Part shown: positions 24,421-33,034 of the stretch, one piece after another
Position numbering within the stretch: position 1 is the first letter of the stretch
Layout of the letters: each line of letters starts with the position of its first letter
Assembly: GCF_038148855.1 (NCBI RefSeq)
Contig: NZ_JBBVGR010000006.1
Location: 273,451 to 337,450 of the forward strand
Source of the DNA: Phycobacter sedimenti
GTDB lineage: Bacteria; Pseudomonadota; Alphaproteobacteria; Rhodobacterales; Rhodobacteraceae
Direction of reading: 5' to 3'
DNA length: 64,000 nucleotides
The notes under the pieces: generated by a model
Database searches by the model: none
Seen by the model: the letters and a program-made list of their open reading frames with translations, nothing else
What the model was told of the DNA's origin: nothing
Made by a program: the position numbers and the translations under genes

Positions 24421-25605
24421 TCAGACGCCCGCGTCGATGATCGCCTTGGCCAAAAGCGGCACGGTGGTCTTGTTCAGCCCCGCAATGTTCATGCGGCTGT
24501 CGCCCACCATGTAGATCCCATTGTCCACGCGCATCTTCTCGACCAGGTCCGGTGTGGTGCCCAGAAGCGAGAACATGCCACGGTGCTGCGCGACGAAGCC
24601 GAACCGGTCCGAGCCGCTGAGGCGCTGCAGCTCATCCGCCAGCTGCTGGCGCAGGCCCAGCATGCCAAGACGCACATCTTCCAGTTCGCTGGCCCAATCG
24701 GCGCGCAGGGCATCGTCGTTAAGGATCATCGTCACCAGACGCGCGCCATGATCCGGCGGGAAGGAATAGTTCTGGCGGTTCAGGAACGCCAGCGTGCCTT
24801 GGTTCAGGGCCTGGGCGCCGCCATCCTGGCTCACCGCCATCAGAAGGCCGGTACGCTCGCGGTAAATGCCGAAGTTCTTGGAGCAGCTCGCCGCGATCAG
24901 ACATTCGGGCGTCTGGGCCGCCACCATGCGCACGCCCGCTGCGTCTTCCTCCAGACCGTCGCCAAAGCCCTGGTAGGCAATGTCGATCATCGGGATCAGT
25001 CCGCGCGTGTTCAGAAGGTCGATCACCTCCTGCCACTGGGTCACGTTCAGGTTGGCGCCGGTCGGGTTGTGGCAGCAGCCGTGCAGCAGCACCACATCGC
25101 CCTTTTCGGCGCCCTTCAGATCCTCGATCATGCCGTCGAAGTTCACACCGCGCGTTTCGCTGTCGAAATAGCGATAGGTGACGGTCTCGATTCCCACATA
25201 TTTCAGGATCGAGATGTGGTTTGGCCAGGTCGGATCCGACACGAACACACGCGCCTTGGGGTTGGCCATCTGGATCAGTTCGAACGCCTGACGCACCGCA
25301 CCGGTGCCGCCGGGGGTCGCGGCGGCTGCGATATTCCCGCGCGCGACGCTATCCGCAAGGATCAGCTTGATCATCGCATCGGCATAGCCGGGATCGCCCG
25401 CAAGGCCGGTATAGGCCTTGGTGGTCTCTTCTTCCCACAGCCTGTGTTCGGCCGCCTTGATCGCGCGCATCACCGGGGTGACGCCCTCGGCGTTCTTGTA
25501 GACACCGACTCCGAGGTCGATCTTGTCCGCGCGCGGATCCTCGCGGTACATCTGCATCAGCGCCAGGATCTTGTCGGCTGGCTGGGGTTTGAGGGTCTCG
25601 AACAT
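24421..25605 (-). CDS. tyrB: Aromatic/aspartate amino acid aminotransferase, class I
   Basis: A 394-residue PLP enzyme of the aspartate/aromatic aminotransferase Ia family. It opens with ETLKPQPADKILALMQMYREDPRADKIDLGVGVYKN, typical of alphaproteobacterial TyrB-like enzymes (quoted here only as a recognised start in two halves). The PLP-Lys is in SCSKNFGIYRERTG, and NPTGAN and the C-terminal GDSRMNIAGL that places the substrate-binding Arg are present. It transfers amino groups between aromatic amino acids or aspartate and 2-oxoglutarate. Its ATG shares one base with the sulfurtransferase stop (TGATG), so the two are cotranslated. The aspC versus tyrB specificity is a judgement. Confidence 0.85.
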   Translation of the reverse strand: MFETLKPQPADKILALMQMYREDPRADKIDLGVGVYKNAEGVTPVMRAIKAAEHRLWEEETTKAYTGLAGDPGYADAMIKLILADSVARGNIAAAATPGGTGAVRQAFELIQMANPKARVFVSDPTWPNHISILKYVGIETVTYRYFDSETRGVNFDGMIEDLKGAEKGDVVLLHGCCHNPTGANLNVTQWQEVIDLLNTRGLIPMIDIAYQGFGDGLEEDAAGVRMVAAQTPECLIAASCSKNFGIYRERTGLLMAVSQDGGAQALNQGTLAFLNRQNYSFPPDHGARLVTMILNDDALRADWASELEDVRLGMLGLRQQLADELQRLSGSDRFGFVAQHRGMFSLLGTTPDLVEKMRVDNGIYMVGDSRMNIAGLNKTTVPLLAKAIIDAGV

Positions 25606-26459
25606 CAGTTCTCTCCGGTTGCAACGGGTAGGGTCGGGAAGGCGCCCCATTCGGACCAGGACCCGTCGTAAAGCGCATGATCGGTCTTGCCGATCCGCTC
25701 GAGGGCCAGGCTGAGAACGGCAGCAGTCACACCCGAGCCGCAGGTGGTGATGGCGGGTTTCCTGAGGTCAACGCCAGCGGCTTCGAAGGTGGCACGGATA
25801 CCGCCCTTGTCCTTCATGGTACCATCGGCATTCAGAAGATCGGTGTAGGGCACATTCTTGGAACCCGGAATATGGCCCGCACGCAGCCCCTCGCGGGGTT
25901 CGGGTGCCTCGCCCCGGAAACGGGCGGCGGCGCGGGCGTCGATGATCTCGTGATCACCAAGCTTGGCGGCCGCCGAAACCTGGGTGACATCGCGCACCAG
26001 GCTGTTCTGCACGCGCACGGTCATGTGGCGGTCGCGGATTACCGGCGGGAGGTCCTCGACCGGGCGTCCCTCGGCCTGCCATTTCGGGAGCCCCCCATCC
26101 AGAACGGCGATATTGTTCTGCCCCATCAGACGGAACAGCCACCACACACGGGCGGCAGATTTCAGCCCCGCCCCATCATAGACAACAACCTGGTGGCCGT
26201 CGCCCACGCCCATTGCCCGCAGGCGCGACATGAACTTTTCCACCGGCGGCGCCATATGCGGCAGGTCCGAGCGATGGTCGGCCACATCGTCGATGTCGAA
26301 AAAGCGCGCGCCGGGGATATGGGCGGCGTCATATTCGGCCTTGGGATCGCGGTTCTCATTTGGCAGATACCAGGAGCCATCCAGAATGCGCAGGTCGGGG
26401 TCCTTGAGATGGGCCGCCAGCCAATCGGTCGACACTAGGGTTTTCGGATCATCCGTCAC
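25605..26459 (-). CDS. sseA: 3-mercaptopyruvate sulfurtransferase
   Basis: A 284-residue protein with two rhodanese domains. The C-terminal domain holds the catalytic loop CGSGVTA, the version typical of mercaptopyruvate sulfurtransferases; the N-terminal one has YDGAGLKSAARVWW. It moves sulfur from 3-mercaptopyruvate, the transamination product of cysteine, to thiol acceptors, which fits its neighbour, an aminotransferase. The start is a GTG at 26459, supported by GGGGAGG 6 bases upstream; the open frame reaching to 26645 lacks any rhodanese-like sequence. Confidence 0.9.
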   Translation of the reverse strand: MTDDPKTLVSTDWLAAHLKDPDLRILDGSWYLPNENRDPKAEYDAAHIPGARFFDIDDVADHRSDLPHMAPPVEKFMSRLRAMGVGDGHQVVVYDGAGLKSAARVWWLFRLMGQNNIAVLDGGLPKWQAEGRPVEDLPPVIRDRHMTVRVQNSLVRDVTQVSAAAKLGDHEIIDARAAARFRGEAPEPREGLRAGHIPGSKNVPYTDLLNADGTMKDKGGIRATFEAAGVDLRKPAITTCGSGVTAAVLSLALERIGKTDHALYDGSWSEWGAFPTLPVATGEN

Positions 26460-26655
26460 TTCAGACCTCCCCTTCAGGTTCGCCGGGCCATATGTACCGG
26501 GCAAAAATCGCTGGCGCATGGGTACAACCCACCGGCACAAGGCGCAAGAGAGTGCGCTGACGCGGTACAATATTTGAGACGGCGTGAACAATAGGACGCA
26601 ATTTCGACCCACGCGCAGCGCCAAAAGGCCATCCGCCCGGCACATCTGGCCGGTA

Positions 26656-27132
26656 TCAGCGCGCGTCTTTCAAAAGGCGCTGCTTCTGGCGGGACCAGTC
26701 ACGCTTGGCCTGGGTTTCACGCTTGTCGTGATTCTTCTTGCCCTTGGCGATGCCGATCTTCAGCTTGGCGATGCCGCGATGGTTGAAGTACAGGACCAGC
26801 GGCACCAGGGTCATCCCCTTGCGCTGGGTCGCATTCCACAGGCGTGCCAGCTCCTTGCGCGACACCAAAAGCTTGCGGCGGCGGCGTTCCTCGTGCTTGA
26901 ACATCTTGGCCTGCTCATAAGGCGCGATGTAAGAGTTCACCAGCCACAGCTCTCCGTCATCTACGGTCGCGTAGGATTCCGCGATGTTCGAGCCGCCCGC
27001 CCGCAGGGATTTCACCTCCGAGCCTTCCAGGATGATGCCGCACTCCAGATCCTCTTCGATAGCATAGTCGAACCGCGCCCGGCGGTTTTCGGCAATTACC
27101 TTGTAGTTCGGATCTGATTTCTGTTTGGCCAT
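26656..27132 (-). CDS. smpB: SsrA-binding protein
   Basis: A 158-residue SmpB of normal length with the family core NRRARFDYAIEEDLECGIILEGSEVKSLR, split here around Glu-Val-Lys, and a basic C-terminal tail rich in Lys/Arg that enters the ribosomal decoding site. It partners tmRNA in trans-translation to rescue stalled ribosomes. No ssrA gene was seen in the window. It is transcribed in the same direction as sseA and tyrB. Confidence 0.95.
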   Translation of the reverse strand: MAKQKSDPNYKVIAENRRARFDYAIEEDLECGIILEGSEVKSLRAGGSNIAESYATVDDGELWLVNSYIAPYEQAKMFKHEERRRRKLLVSRKELARLWNATQRKGMTLVPLVLYFNHRGIAKLKIGIAKGKKNHDKRETQAKRDWSRQKQRLLKDAR

Positions 27133-27188
27133 GGCAGGCAGATGTAAGCGCGCCCGGCGGCAGACGCAAGATGACTCAGCACAGCCTG

Positions 27189-28055
27189 TCAGGCGCGGCG
27201 GCTGCGGATCAGGGTAAAGACACCGCTGCCCACGATCACCGCACTGCCCAGCAGGGTCAGCGCATCGGGGCGCTCACCGAATACCAGAATGCCAAGAACC
27301 ATGGCAAAGACCAGCCGTGTATAGCGAAACGGCGCCACGACCGAGATTTCCCCCAGCCGCATCGCACCTGTCAGGGCCATATAGGCCAGAACTCCGATGA
27401 GCGTGGCACCGATCAGATCCAGCCAGACGCGGGGCGGCAGATCTGCGGTCTGCATCTCACCCAGCCCGGTCCAGCCCAGCATGATGGCGCCCGCAATCAC
27501 CAGCATGGCAAATCCCAACAGCCCAAGCTGGCTGTTGTGCATGTCCTTGGGCGCCGCTCGGGTCGCCAGATCACGCCCGGCAAAGCCCAGCGTGCCCGCG
27601 ACTGCAAACAGCGATGCAGGCTCGAACCCGGCAACACCGGGGCGCAGGATGATCAACACGCCGATAAACCCGGCCAGGATCGCCATCCAGCGCCGCCAGC
27701 CGACCGTTTCGCCAAAGAACACCACCGCGCCGGCCGCCACCACCAGCGGTGTCGCCTGAAGGATCGCCGAGGCCGATGACAGCGGCGTCAGTGCGATGGC
27801 CAGCGTATAACAGAGCCGCCCCGCAACCTCTGCCAGAGAGCGCAACGCCATCGCGCGCGTGCAATACCCCGGATGCCACAGGGGCTGCCCCTGCGCACGC
27901 GCCACGCCCGCAAAGATCACCATGCCGCCAGACCCGAAAATCACCAGGATCACCCCAACCGGCAGGCTTTGGGCGGCGGATTTGATGAACATGTCCTCCA
28001 GCGCAAAGGCCGCCATGGCCAGCACCATCAACAGGCTGCCGCGCAGTGTCTCCAT
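27189..28055 (-). CDS. DMT (EamA) family membrane transporter
   Basis: A 288-residue inner-membrane protein with about ten hydrophobic segments arranged as two EamA repeats, the standard architecture of drug/metabolite exporters. Recognisable parts are ALTPLSSASAILQATPLVVA in the first half and GEISVVAPFRYTRLVFAMVLG in the second. Members export metabolites such as amino acids or nucleosides, but the substrate cannot be told from sequence. It stands alone between smpB and the XRE-cupin regulator. Confidence 0.9.
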   Translation of the reverse strand: METLRGSLLMVLAMAAFALEDMFIKSAAQSLPVGVILVIFGSGGMVIFAGVARAQGQPLWHPGYCTRAMALRSLAEVAGRLCYTLAIALTPLSSASAILQATPLVVAAGAVVFFGETVGWRRWMAILAGFIGVLIILRPGVAGFEPASLFAVAGTLGFAGRDLATRAAPKDMHNSQLGLLGFAMLVIAGAIMLGWTGLGEMQTADLPPRVWLDLIGATLIGVLAYMALTGAMRLGEISVVAPFRYTRLVFAMVLGILVFGERPDALTLLGSAVIVGSGVFTLIRSRRA

Positions 28056-28188
28056 CAGGGCATCCCTCCAAAGGTCTTTTGCGCCAATGCCTCAGCCCTA
28101 GTCAGACGGCGCGGGATGAACAAGCGCTCACCGGGGCTTGGTACAATAACGTGATCGCAGTGCGAGCGGGCGCAATCACCCGGCCGCA

Positions 28189-28758
28189 TCAGGACTTGCG
28201 ATAGTGATGCATGTTGAGAAAGGCCGCCCCCTCAGGACCAGCGCGATAGCCATGGGGCTGATCGGCTGCGAACCGCAAGCCCTCTCCCACTTCCAGGCGC
28301 ACCCAGTCACCGCCCCTCAGCACCTCAAGAGGCCCTTCGAGCACGAAGACCTCTTCGGTGACGCCCGCATCATGGGCTTGGGACTGATGGGACTGATCCG
28401 GCTTCAGGCGGACATGGAAGGTCTCGGCCCCGAGGTCCGGATCAAAGGGAAAGACGATTTTCACCGCAATGCTGCCGGGAAACTGCACCGTGCGAAACAC
28501 GCTTTCGCCCAGGATCTTGGGGCGGCTGGTGTCCTCGATCAGGGCAGTCAGCGGCAGGTGAAATCCCTTGGCGATCTTCCAGAGCGTCGCGATGGTCGGG
28601 CTTGATTCGCCCCGCTCGATCTGCCCCAGCATCGCCTTGGACACTCCCGTAGCCTCCGCCGCGCGCGACAGGCTGAAACCGGCCTCGGCCCGTATCTGCT
28701 TCAGATTCCGGGAAATCTTGTCTTCGCTCAAGGGGGAGGACGCGGGAGGGGGCGGCAT
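28189..28758 (-). CDS. XRE family regulator with C-terminal cupin domain
   Basis: A 189-residue protein: an N-terminal Cro/CI-type helix-turn-helix (about 12-66, with FSLSRAAEATGVSKAMLGQIERG) joined to a cupin domain (about 110-187, with VFVLEGPLEVLRGGDWVRLEVGEG). The cupin binds a small ligand in such regulators. It is divergent from the BenE-type transporter, and the 126-base gap contains a perfect 15-bp-arm palindrome, so it probably controls itself and the transporter. Ligand unknown. Confidence 0.92.
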   Translation of the reverse strand: MPPPPASSPLSEDKISRNLKQIRAEAGFSLSRAAEATGVSKAMLGQIERGESSPTIATLWKIAKGFHLPLTALIEDTSRPKILGESVFRTVQFPGSIAVKIVFPFDPDLGAETFHVRLKPDQSHQSQAHDAGVTEEVFVLEGPLEVLRGGDWVRLEVGEGLRFAADQPHGYRAGPEGAAFLNMHHYRKS

Positions 28759-28785
28759 CTGTCGTCAGGTCTCTTCAAAAAGGGC

Positions 28786-28831
28786 TTGTGCGTTATAGCG
28801 CACAGCGCATATCGTACGCTATAACGCACAA
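28786..28831. promoter_or_regulatory. Perfect palindromic operator between the XRE-cupin and benE genes
   Basis: TTGTGCGTTATAGCG (28786-28800) is the exact reverse complement of 28817-28831, with a 16-base spacer. It lies 28 bases from the regulator start and 53 bases from the transporter start. The TATAAC/GTTATA in the arms could serve as -10 elements in both directions, so a bound regulator would block both promoters. Confidence 0.75.
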
Positions 28832-28884
28832 AGCGACCCTACAAGAGCCCGGAGCACGGGAAAACCCCCTTCAGAAAGCCCCAG

Positions 28885-30066
28885 ATGCCGCAGCTGAAAC
28901 TCTCTCATATCACGGCCGGCGCGGTCGCCGTTCTGGTGGGCTACACCAGTTCGGTTGCGATCATCTTTCAGGCCATCGCCGCACTGGGGGCCAGCCAGGC
29001 ACAGGCCAACAGCTGGCTTCTGGCGCTGGGGCTGGGCATGGGGGTCACCAGCCTGATCCTGTCGCTCTGGTTCCGCATGCCGGTGCTGACCGCCTGGTCC
29101 ACGCCCGGCGCGGCCCTTCTGGCGGTGGGCGGCGGCGCAACCACCCTGCCAGAGGCCACCGGCGCCTTCCTCTTCTGCGCCGCCTTGCTGACGCTGACGG
29201 GTCTCACCGGCTGGTTCGAAAGGCTGGCCCGGCTGATCCCGGACACGCTGGCCAATGCGCTTTTGGCCGGGATCCTCTTCCGCTTCGGGCTTGAAGCCTT
29301 TGCCGCGCTGGAACAGGACGTCTGGCTGGTCGCCATCATGGGCGCAGCTTTTCTGATGGGAAAGCTCTACGCACCGCGCTACACGATCCCGCTGGTGCTG
29401 CTGGTCGGCATTCTCTGGGCCAGCGCCACGGACCGTTTTGGGGATCTTGAGCACCTCAATCTGACCCTTGCCACTCCCGAAGCAATAATGCCCGAGTTCA
29501 CGCTCTCCGCGCTCATCGGCCTTGGTCTGCCGCTTTATATCGTGACCATGTGCTCCCAGAACATGCCGGGCGTCGTGACCCTGCTAAGCGCGGGCTACGT
29601 GCCGCCGGTCTCGGCCGCGCTGACCGTGACCGGGATTGCCTCGCTGATCCTGGCGCCCTTTGGCGGCTATACGTTCAATCTGGCAGCCATTACCGCCGCC
29701 ATCTGCTCAGGCCCCGAGGCGGATGAGGATCCCAGGACCCGCTATCTGGCCGTCGTGGCCGCCGGGGTCATCTACTGCCTCGTGGGGCTGGGCGGCGCGG
29801 CGGTGATTTCGCTCTTCCTGATCGCGCCGCATGCTTTGGTGGCCACCGTCGCGGGGCTGGCCCTTTTGGCGACCATCGGCAACGGGCTGTCCCATGCGCT
29901 CGGCGCCGCGCAGGGCCGCGAGGCGGCGCTCCTGTGTTTCATGGGCACGGTGTCCGGCATCAGCTTCCTGGGTATCGGAGCGCCTTTCTGGGCCCTGCTG
30001 ATCGGCCTTGTCGCGCACATCACCCTCAGCCGCCCTGCACCGGCCCTATTCCGGAAAACAACATGA
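28885..30066 (+). CDS. BenE family transporter (benzoate/H+ symporter-like)
   Basis: A 393-residue inner-membrane protein with about 12 hydrophobic segments that matches the BenE family. It shows FQAIAALGASQAQANSWLLALG, PVLTAWSTPGAALLA and the conserved PFGGYTFNLAAITAAIC. Characterised BenE imports benzoate with protons, but many members in this group have no known substrate, and no aromatic catabolism genes lie nearby. It is probably controlled by the divergent XRE-cupin regulator. Confidence 0.88.
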   Translation: MPQLKLSHITAGAVAVLVGYTSSVAIIFQAIAALGASQAQANSWLLALGLGMGVTSLILSLWFRMPVLTAWSTPGAALLAVGGGATTLPEATGAFLFCAALLTLTGLTGWFERLARLIPDTLANALLAGILFRFGLEAFAALEQDVWLVAIMGAAFLMGKLYAPRYTIPLVLLVGILWASATDRFGDLEHLNLTLATPEAIMPEFTLSALIGLGLPLYIVTMCSQNMPGVVTLLSAGYVPPVSAALTVTGIASLILAPFGGYTFNLAAITAAICSGPEADEDPRTRYLAVVAAGVIYCLVGLGGAAVISLFLIAPHALVATVAGLALLATIGNGLSHALGAAQGREAALLCFMGTVSGISFLGIGAPFWALLIGLVAHITLSRPAPALFRKTT

Positions 30067-30080
30067 TCCAATCCAGAACA

Positions 30081-30157
30081 GCTCTACAATGCAGAGCAAA
30101 ACAACCAAAACGGCCCCTCAGTTATTGCATTTGTTTCGCAAATCATGTCCCTGAGGG
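30081..30157 (+). promoter_or_regulatory. Paired hairpins in the ilvD leader
   Basis: A small hairpin GCTCT/AGAGC (30081-30097) is followed by a two-part stem-loop: outer CCCTCAG/CTGAGGG (30115-30121 with 30151-30157) and inner ATTTG-TTTCG-CAAAT (30129-30143). The last arm ends 20 bases before the ilvD ATG. It could be a leader control structure or the benE 3' end; no leader peptide was identified. Confidence 0.4.
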
Positions 30158-30177
30158 TAAAAAAGGGAAATAGCCAC

Positions 30178-32022
30178 ATGCCAATGTACCGATCCAGAAC
30201 CTCCACCCATGGGCGCAACATGGCCGGCGCGCGTGGCCTTTGGCGCGCAACCGGCATGAAGGACGATGATTTCGGCAAGCCGATCATCGCCATCGTCAAC
30301 TCCTTCACCCAGTTCGTACCCGGCCACGTCCACCTCAAGGATCTGGGCCAGATGGTCGCCCGCGAGGTCGAGGCGGCCGGCGGTGTGGCCAAGGAGTTCA
30401 ACACCATCGCTGTGGATGACGGCATCGCCATGGGCCATGACGGGATGCTCTACTCGCTGCCCTCGCGCGAGGTGATCGCGGATTCGGTGGAATACATGGT
30501 CAACGCCCATTGCGCCGACGCCATGGTCTGCATCTCCAACTGCGACAAGATCACTCCGGGGATGCTGATGGCCGCCATGCGCCTCAACATCCCGGCGATC
30601 TTTGTCTCGGGCGGGCCGATGGAAGCGGGCAAGATCGACATCGCCGATCTCGACATGAAGAAGATCGACCTGGTGGACGCCATGGTCGCCGCCGCAAGCG
30701 AGACCTTCACCGACGAACAGGTCAAGCACATCGAGGAAAACGCCTGCCCGACCTGCGGCTCCTGCTCGGGCATGTTCACCGCCAACTCGATGAACTGCCT
30801 GGCCGAGGCGCTGGGGCTGGCCCTGCCCGGCAACGGCTCGACCCTGGCCACCCACGCCGACCGCAAGCAACTGTTCCTTGAGGCCGGTCGCCGCATCGTC
30901 GATATCACCAAGCGCCACTACGTGGGCGAGGAAAAGGGCCTGCTGCCGCGCGAAATCGCCACCTTCGAGGCCTTCGAGAACGCCATGAGCCTCGACATCG
31001 CCATGGGCGGCTCCACCAACACCGTGCTGCACCTTCTGGCCATCGCCAATGAGGGCAAGGTGGACTTCAACATGTCCCACATGGACCAGCTCAGCCGCAA
31101 GGTGCCGTGTCTCTGCAAGGTCGCCCCCAACATTGAAAACGTCCACATGGAAGACGTGCACCGCGCCGGTGGCATCTTCTCGATCCTGGGCGAGCTTTCG
31201 CGCGCGGGCCTTTTGCACAACGACTGCTCGACGGTACATTCCAGCACCATGGGCGAGGCAATCGCCAAATGGGACATCGCCGTGGCCAACAACCCCGAGG
31301 CCGAAGCGTTGTTCAAGGCCGCGCCCGGCGGCGTGCGCACGACAGAAGCATTCAGCCAGTCCAACCGCTACAAGGAGTTGGACACCGACCGCCAAGGCGG
31401 CGTCATCCGCTCGGCCGAACATGCCTTCTCCAAGGACGGCGGCCTTGCGGTTCTCTTCGGCAATATCGCGCTGGATGGCTGCATCGTGAAGACCGCGGGC
31501 GTGGATGAAAGCATCCTCAAATTCACCGGCTCGGCCTATGTCTGCGAAAGCCAGGACCAGGCGGTGAGCGACATCCTGACCGGCAAGGTCAAGGAGGGCG
31601 ATGTGGTGGTGATCCGCTATGAGGGCCCGCGCGGTGGTCCGGGGATGCAGGAAATGCTCTACCCAACCTCCTACCTCAAATCCAAAGGTCTGGGCAAAGC
31701 CTGCGCCCTGCTGACCGACGGACGTTTCTCGGGCGGCACCTCAGGCCTGTCGATCGGGCACGTCTCGCCTGAGGCAGCGGAAGGCGGCGCCATCGGTCTG
31801 GTGCAGACCGGTGATACCATCGAGATCGACATCCCCAACCGCTCGATCCATCTGGCGGTCTCGGACGAAGAGCTCGCCACCCGCCGCGCCGCACAGGATG
31901 CTGCAGGCTGGAAACCGGCAAAACCGCGCAAGCGCAAGGTCTCGACCGCGCTCAAGGCCTACGCGATGCTGACCACCAGCGCCGCCAAGGGCGCAGTGCG
32001 CGCACTGCCGGACGAGGATTGA
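30178..32022 (+). CDS. ilvD: Dihydroxy-acid dehydratase
   Basis: A 614-residue IlvD/Edd family enzyme of normal length. It dehydrates 2,3-dihydroxy-3-methyl acids to 2-oxo acids, the shared third step of valine and isoleucine synthesis. Iron-sulfur cysteines are visible in SNCDKITPGM and CPTCGSCSGMFTANSMNCL, and the C-terminal GRFSGGTSGLSIGHVSPEA is intact. The start MPMYRSRTSTHGRNMAG is the family's usual one; the TTG/ATG frame from 30145 is too long. A perfect 9-bp hairpin spans its stop codon. Confidence 0.97.
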   Translation: MPMYRSRTSTHGRNMAGARGLWRATGMKDDDFGKPIIAIVNSFTQFVPGHVHLKDLGQMVAREVEAAGGVAKEFNTIAVDDGIAMGHDGMLYSLPSREVIADSVEYMVNAHCADAMVCISNCDKITPGMLMAAMRLNIPAIFVSGGPMEAGKIDIADLDMKKIDLVDAMVAAASETFTDEQVKHIEENACPTCGSCSGMFTANSMNCLAEALGLALPGNGSTLATHADRKQLFLEAGRRIVDITKRHYVGEEKGLLPREIATFEAFENAMSLDIAMGGSTNTVLHLLAIANEGKVDFNMSHMDQLSRKVPCLCKVAPNIENVHMEDVHRAGGIFSILGELSRAGLLHNDCSTVHSSTMGEAIAKWDIAVANNPEAEALFKAAPGGVRTTEAFSQSNRYKELDTDRQGGVIRSAEHAFSKDGGLAVLFGNIALDGCIVKTAGVDESILKFTGSAYVCESQDQAVSDILTGKVKEGDVVVIRYEGPRGGPGMQEMLYPTSYLKSKGLGKACALLTDGRFSGGTSGLSIGHVSPEAAEGGAIGLVQTGDTIEIDIPNRSIHLAVSDEELATRRAAQDAAGWKPAKPRKRKVSTALKAYAMLTTSAAKGAVRALPDED

Positions 32023-32043
32023 TCAAACCATTCAGGTTTGATC
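32021..32043 (+). terminator. Hairpin at the end of ilvD
   Basis: GATCAAACC-ATTCA-GGTTTGATC is a perfect 9-bp stem that begins inside the ilvD stop. It lacks a U-tract, so it may protect the 3' end rather than terminate. Confidence 0.4.
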
Positions 32044-32095
32044 CTGCTCCCTTCACCCCATAGGGTTGGAGGGGGCTTTCCTTTTGAGGCATTTT

Positions 32096-32761
32096 ATGAC
32101 CAAAAAACGCATTATTGATCTGCGAGAGGCCACTCTGGAAGAGTTTCGCTCGTTTTTCTTCTCAGCAGATTGCCAGGAGTTTTTCAAACTGGGCCGCTGG
32201 GCAGACGATCCATGCCCGATCCTGAAGGTCTCTCCCTCCCTCCACGCCCGCCGCTATTCTCAACTCTTTGGAAACGGGGCGAGCCTTGTCGGCCTCTATG
32301 ACGACGAGACGCTTGAAAACGGATGTCAGGCGATGTTCGGCCCCATTCTTTCTGGTAACCTGGCAGAGCTGATCTGGGGACAGGACATCTCTCTTGGCGA
32401 GAAGGAAACCCTGATCCACTCAATGTATGTTATGTACCGAGATTTCTTCGCGGTGACGCCACTCGAGACCTCCTGCGAGATGTGGTGGGATCCCCTGGCC
32501 TATGCCTTCAATCCCTTGGGCACTGCCGACCCTGAACGAAACCCCGAACACCGCGCGATCCAGAACGCGATGTTCGAAACCCTGTGCAAGATCCTCAACC
32601 TAGACGCGCATCACTGCCAAGTTGCAGCGTTGCATGGGATGAACCATGTCGCACATCCTAGGACTGAAATCGTGATTGAAGACTACCTGAAGACGCATTC
32701 GAACCTGAACGAGGAATTGCGCGGATACGCAAGGCTTTGTTCCGCCGGTCAGGCCCTCTAG
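32096..32761 (+). CDS. Hypothetical protein, 221 residues
   Basis: I do not recognise this family. The protein is soluble, acidic and aromatic-rich, with no signal peptide or membrane helix. It begins MTKKRIIDLREATLEEFRSF, has a Trp/Met-rich middle (SCEMWWDPLAYAF) and a C-terminal half with Cys/His (DAHHCQVAALHGMNHVAHPR) that could bind metal or form helical repeats. ATG 32096 has a TGAGG 6-7 bases upstream; a TTG at 32066 would add ten residues. It stands alone downstream of ilvD, immediately before the composite repeat region. GC is lower than in ilvD. Confidence 0.75.
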   Translation: MTKKRIIDLREATLEEFRSFFFSADCQEFFKLGRWADDPCPILKVSPSLHARRYSQLFGNGASLVGLYDDETLENGCQAMFGPILSGNLAELIWGQDISLGEKETLIHSMYVMYRDFFAVTPLETSCEMWWDPLAYAFNPLGTADPERNPEHRAIQNAMFETLCKILNLDAHHCQVAALHGMNHVAHPRTEIVIEDYLKTHSNLNEELRGYARLCSAGQAL

Positions 32762-32776
32762 AGATAGGGTAGAAAC

Positions 32777-32851
32777 CTCCCGCGCCCGCAGATGCCTTGC
32801 CTTCGGCAAGCCCCCTTGGCGGCCTTGGGCCCGGCGCCGCTAACGCGGCGC
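32777..32851 (+). repeat. Dispersed 75-bp module 'L', copy 2
   Basis: Matches the minus strand of 24252-24326 at 71 of 75 bases. It contains the hairpin CTTGCC-TTC-GGCAAG and ends with a GCGCCGC/GCGGCGC-type hairpin. Here it precedes element S, whereas at the other locus it follows it in inverted orientation. Confidence 0.8.
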
Positions 32852-32871
32852 TGATCTCTCCAAACCGGACC

Positions 32872-33034
32872 GGATCGCACCGCGGGTCAAGGGCCGCACC
32901 AGCGGCCTCGCGCGCAGCGCGGGGTTCCCTTGAGGCGGGGTGCGGTCCTTTTCACAATCGGAATGGCGCGTTCAGGGCAGACCTGCCCCTGAACCGCTTC
33001 TCGGCAAAACCCTTTGCGCCGCGTCAGCGGCGCC
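32872..33034 (+). ncRNA. Structured intergenic element S, copy 2 (possible RNA)
   Basis: Same fold as copy 1. The outer stem (32872-32884 with 32936-32948) pairs at 11 of 13 positions plus one G-T wobble although its sequence is unlike copy 1. The inner stem TCAAGGG/CCCTTGA and the GGCCGC-ACCA-GCGGCC hairpin are identical. The later hairpin is GTTCAGGG/CCCTGAAC instead of GTCAAGGG/CCCTTGAC, two compensatory pair changes around the same loop CAGACCTGC. Confidence 0.5.
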
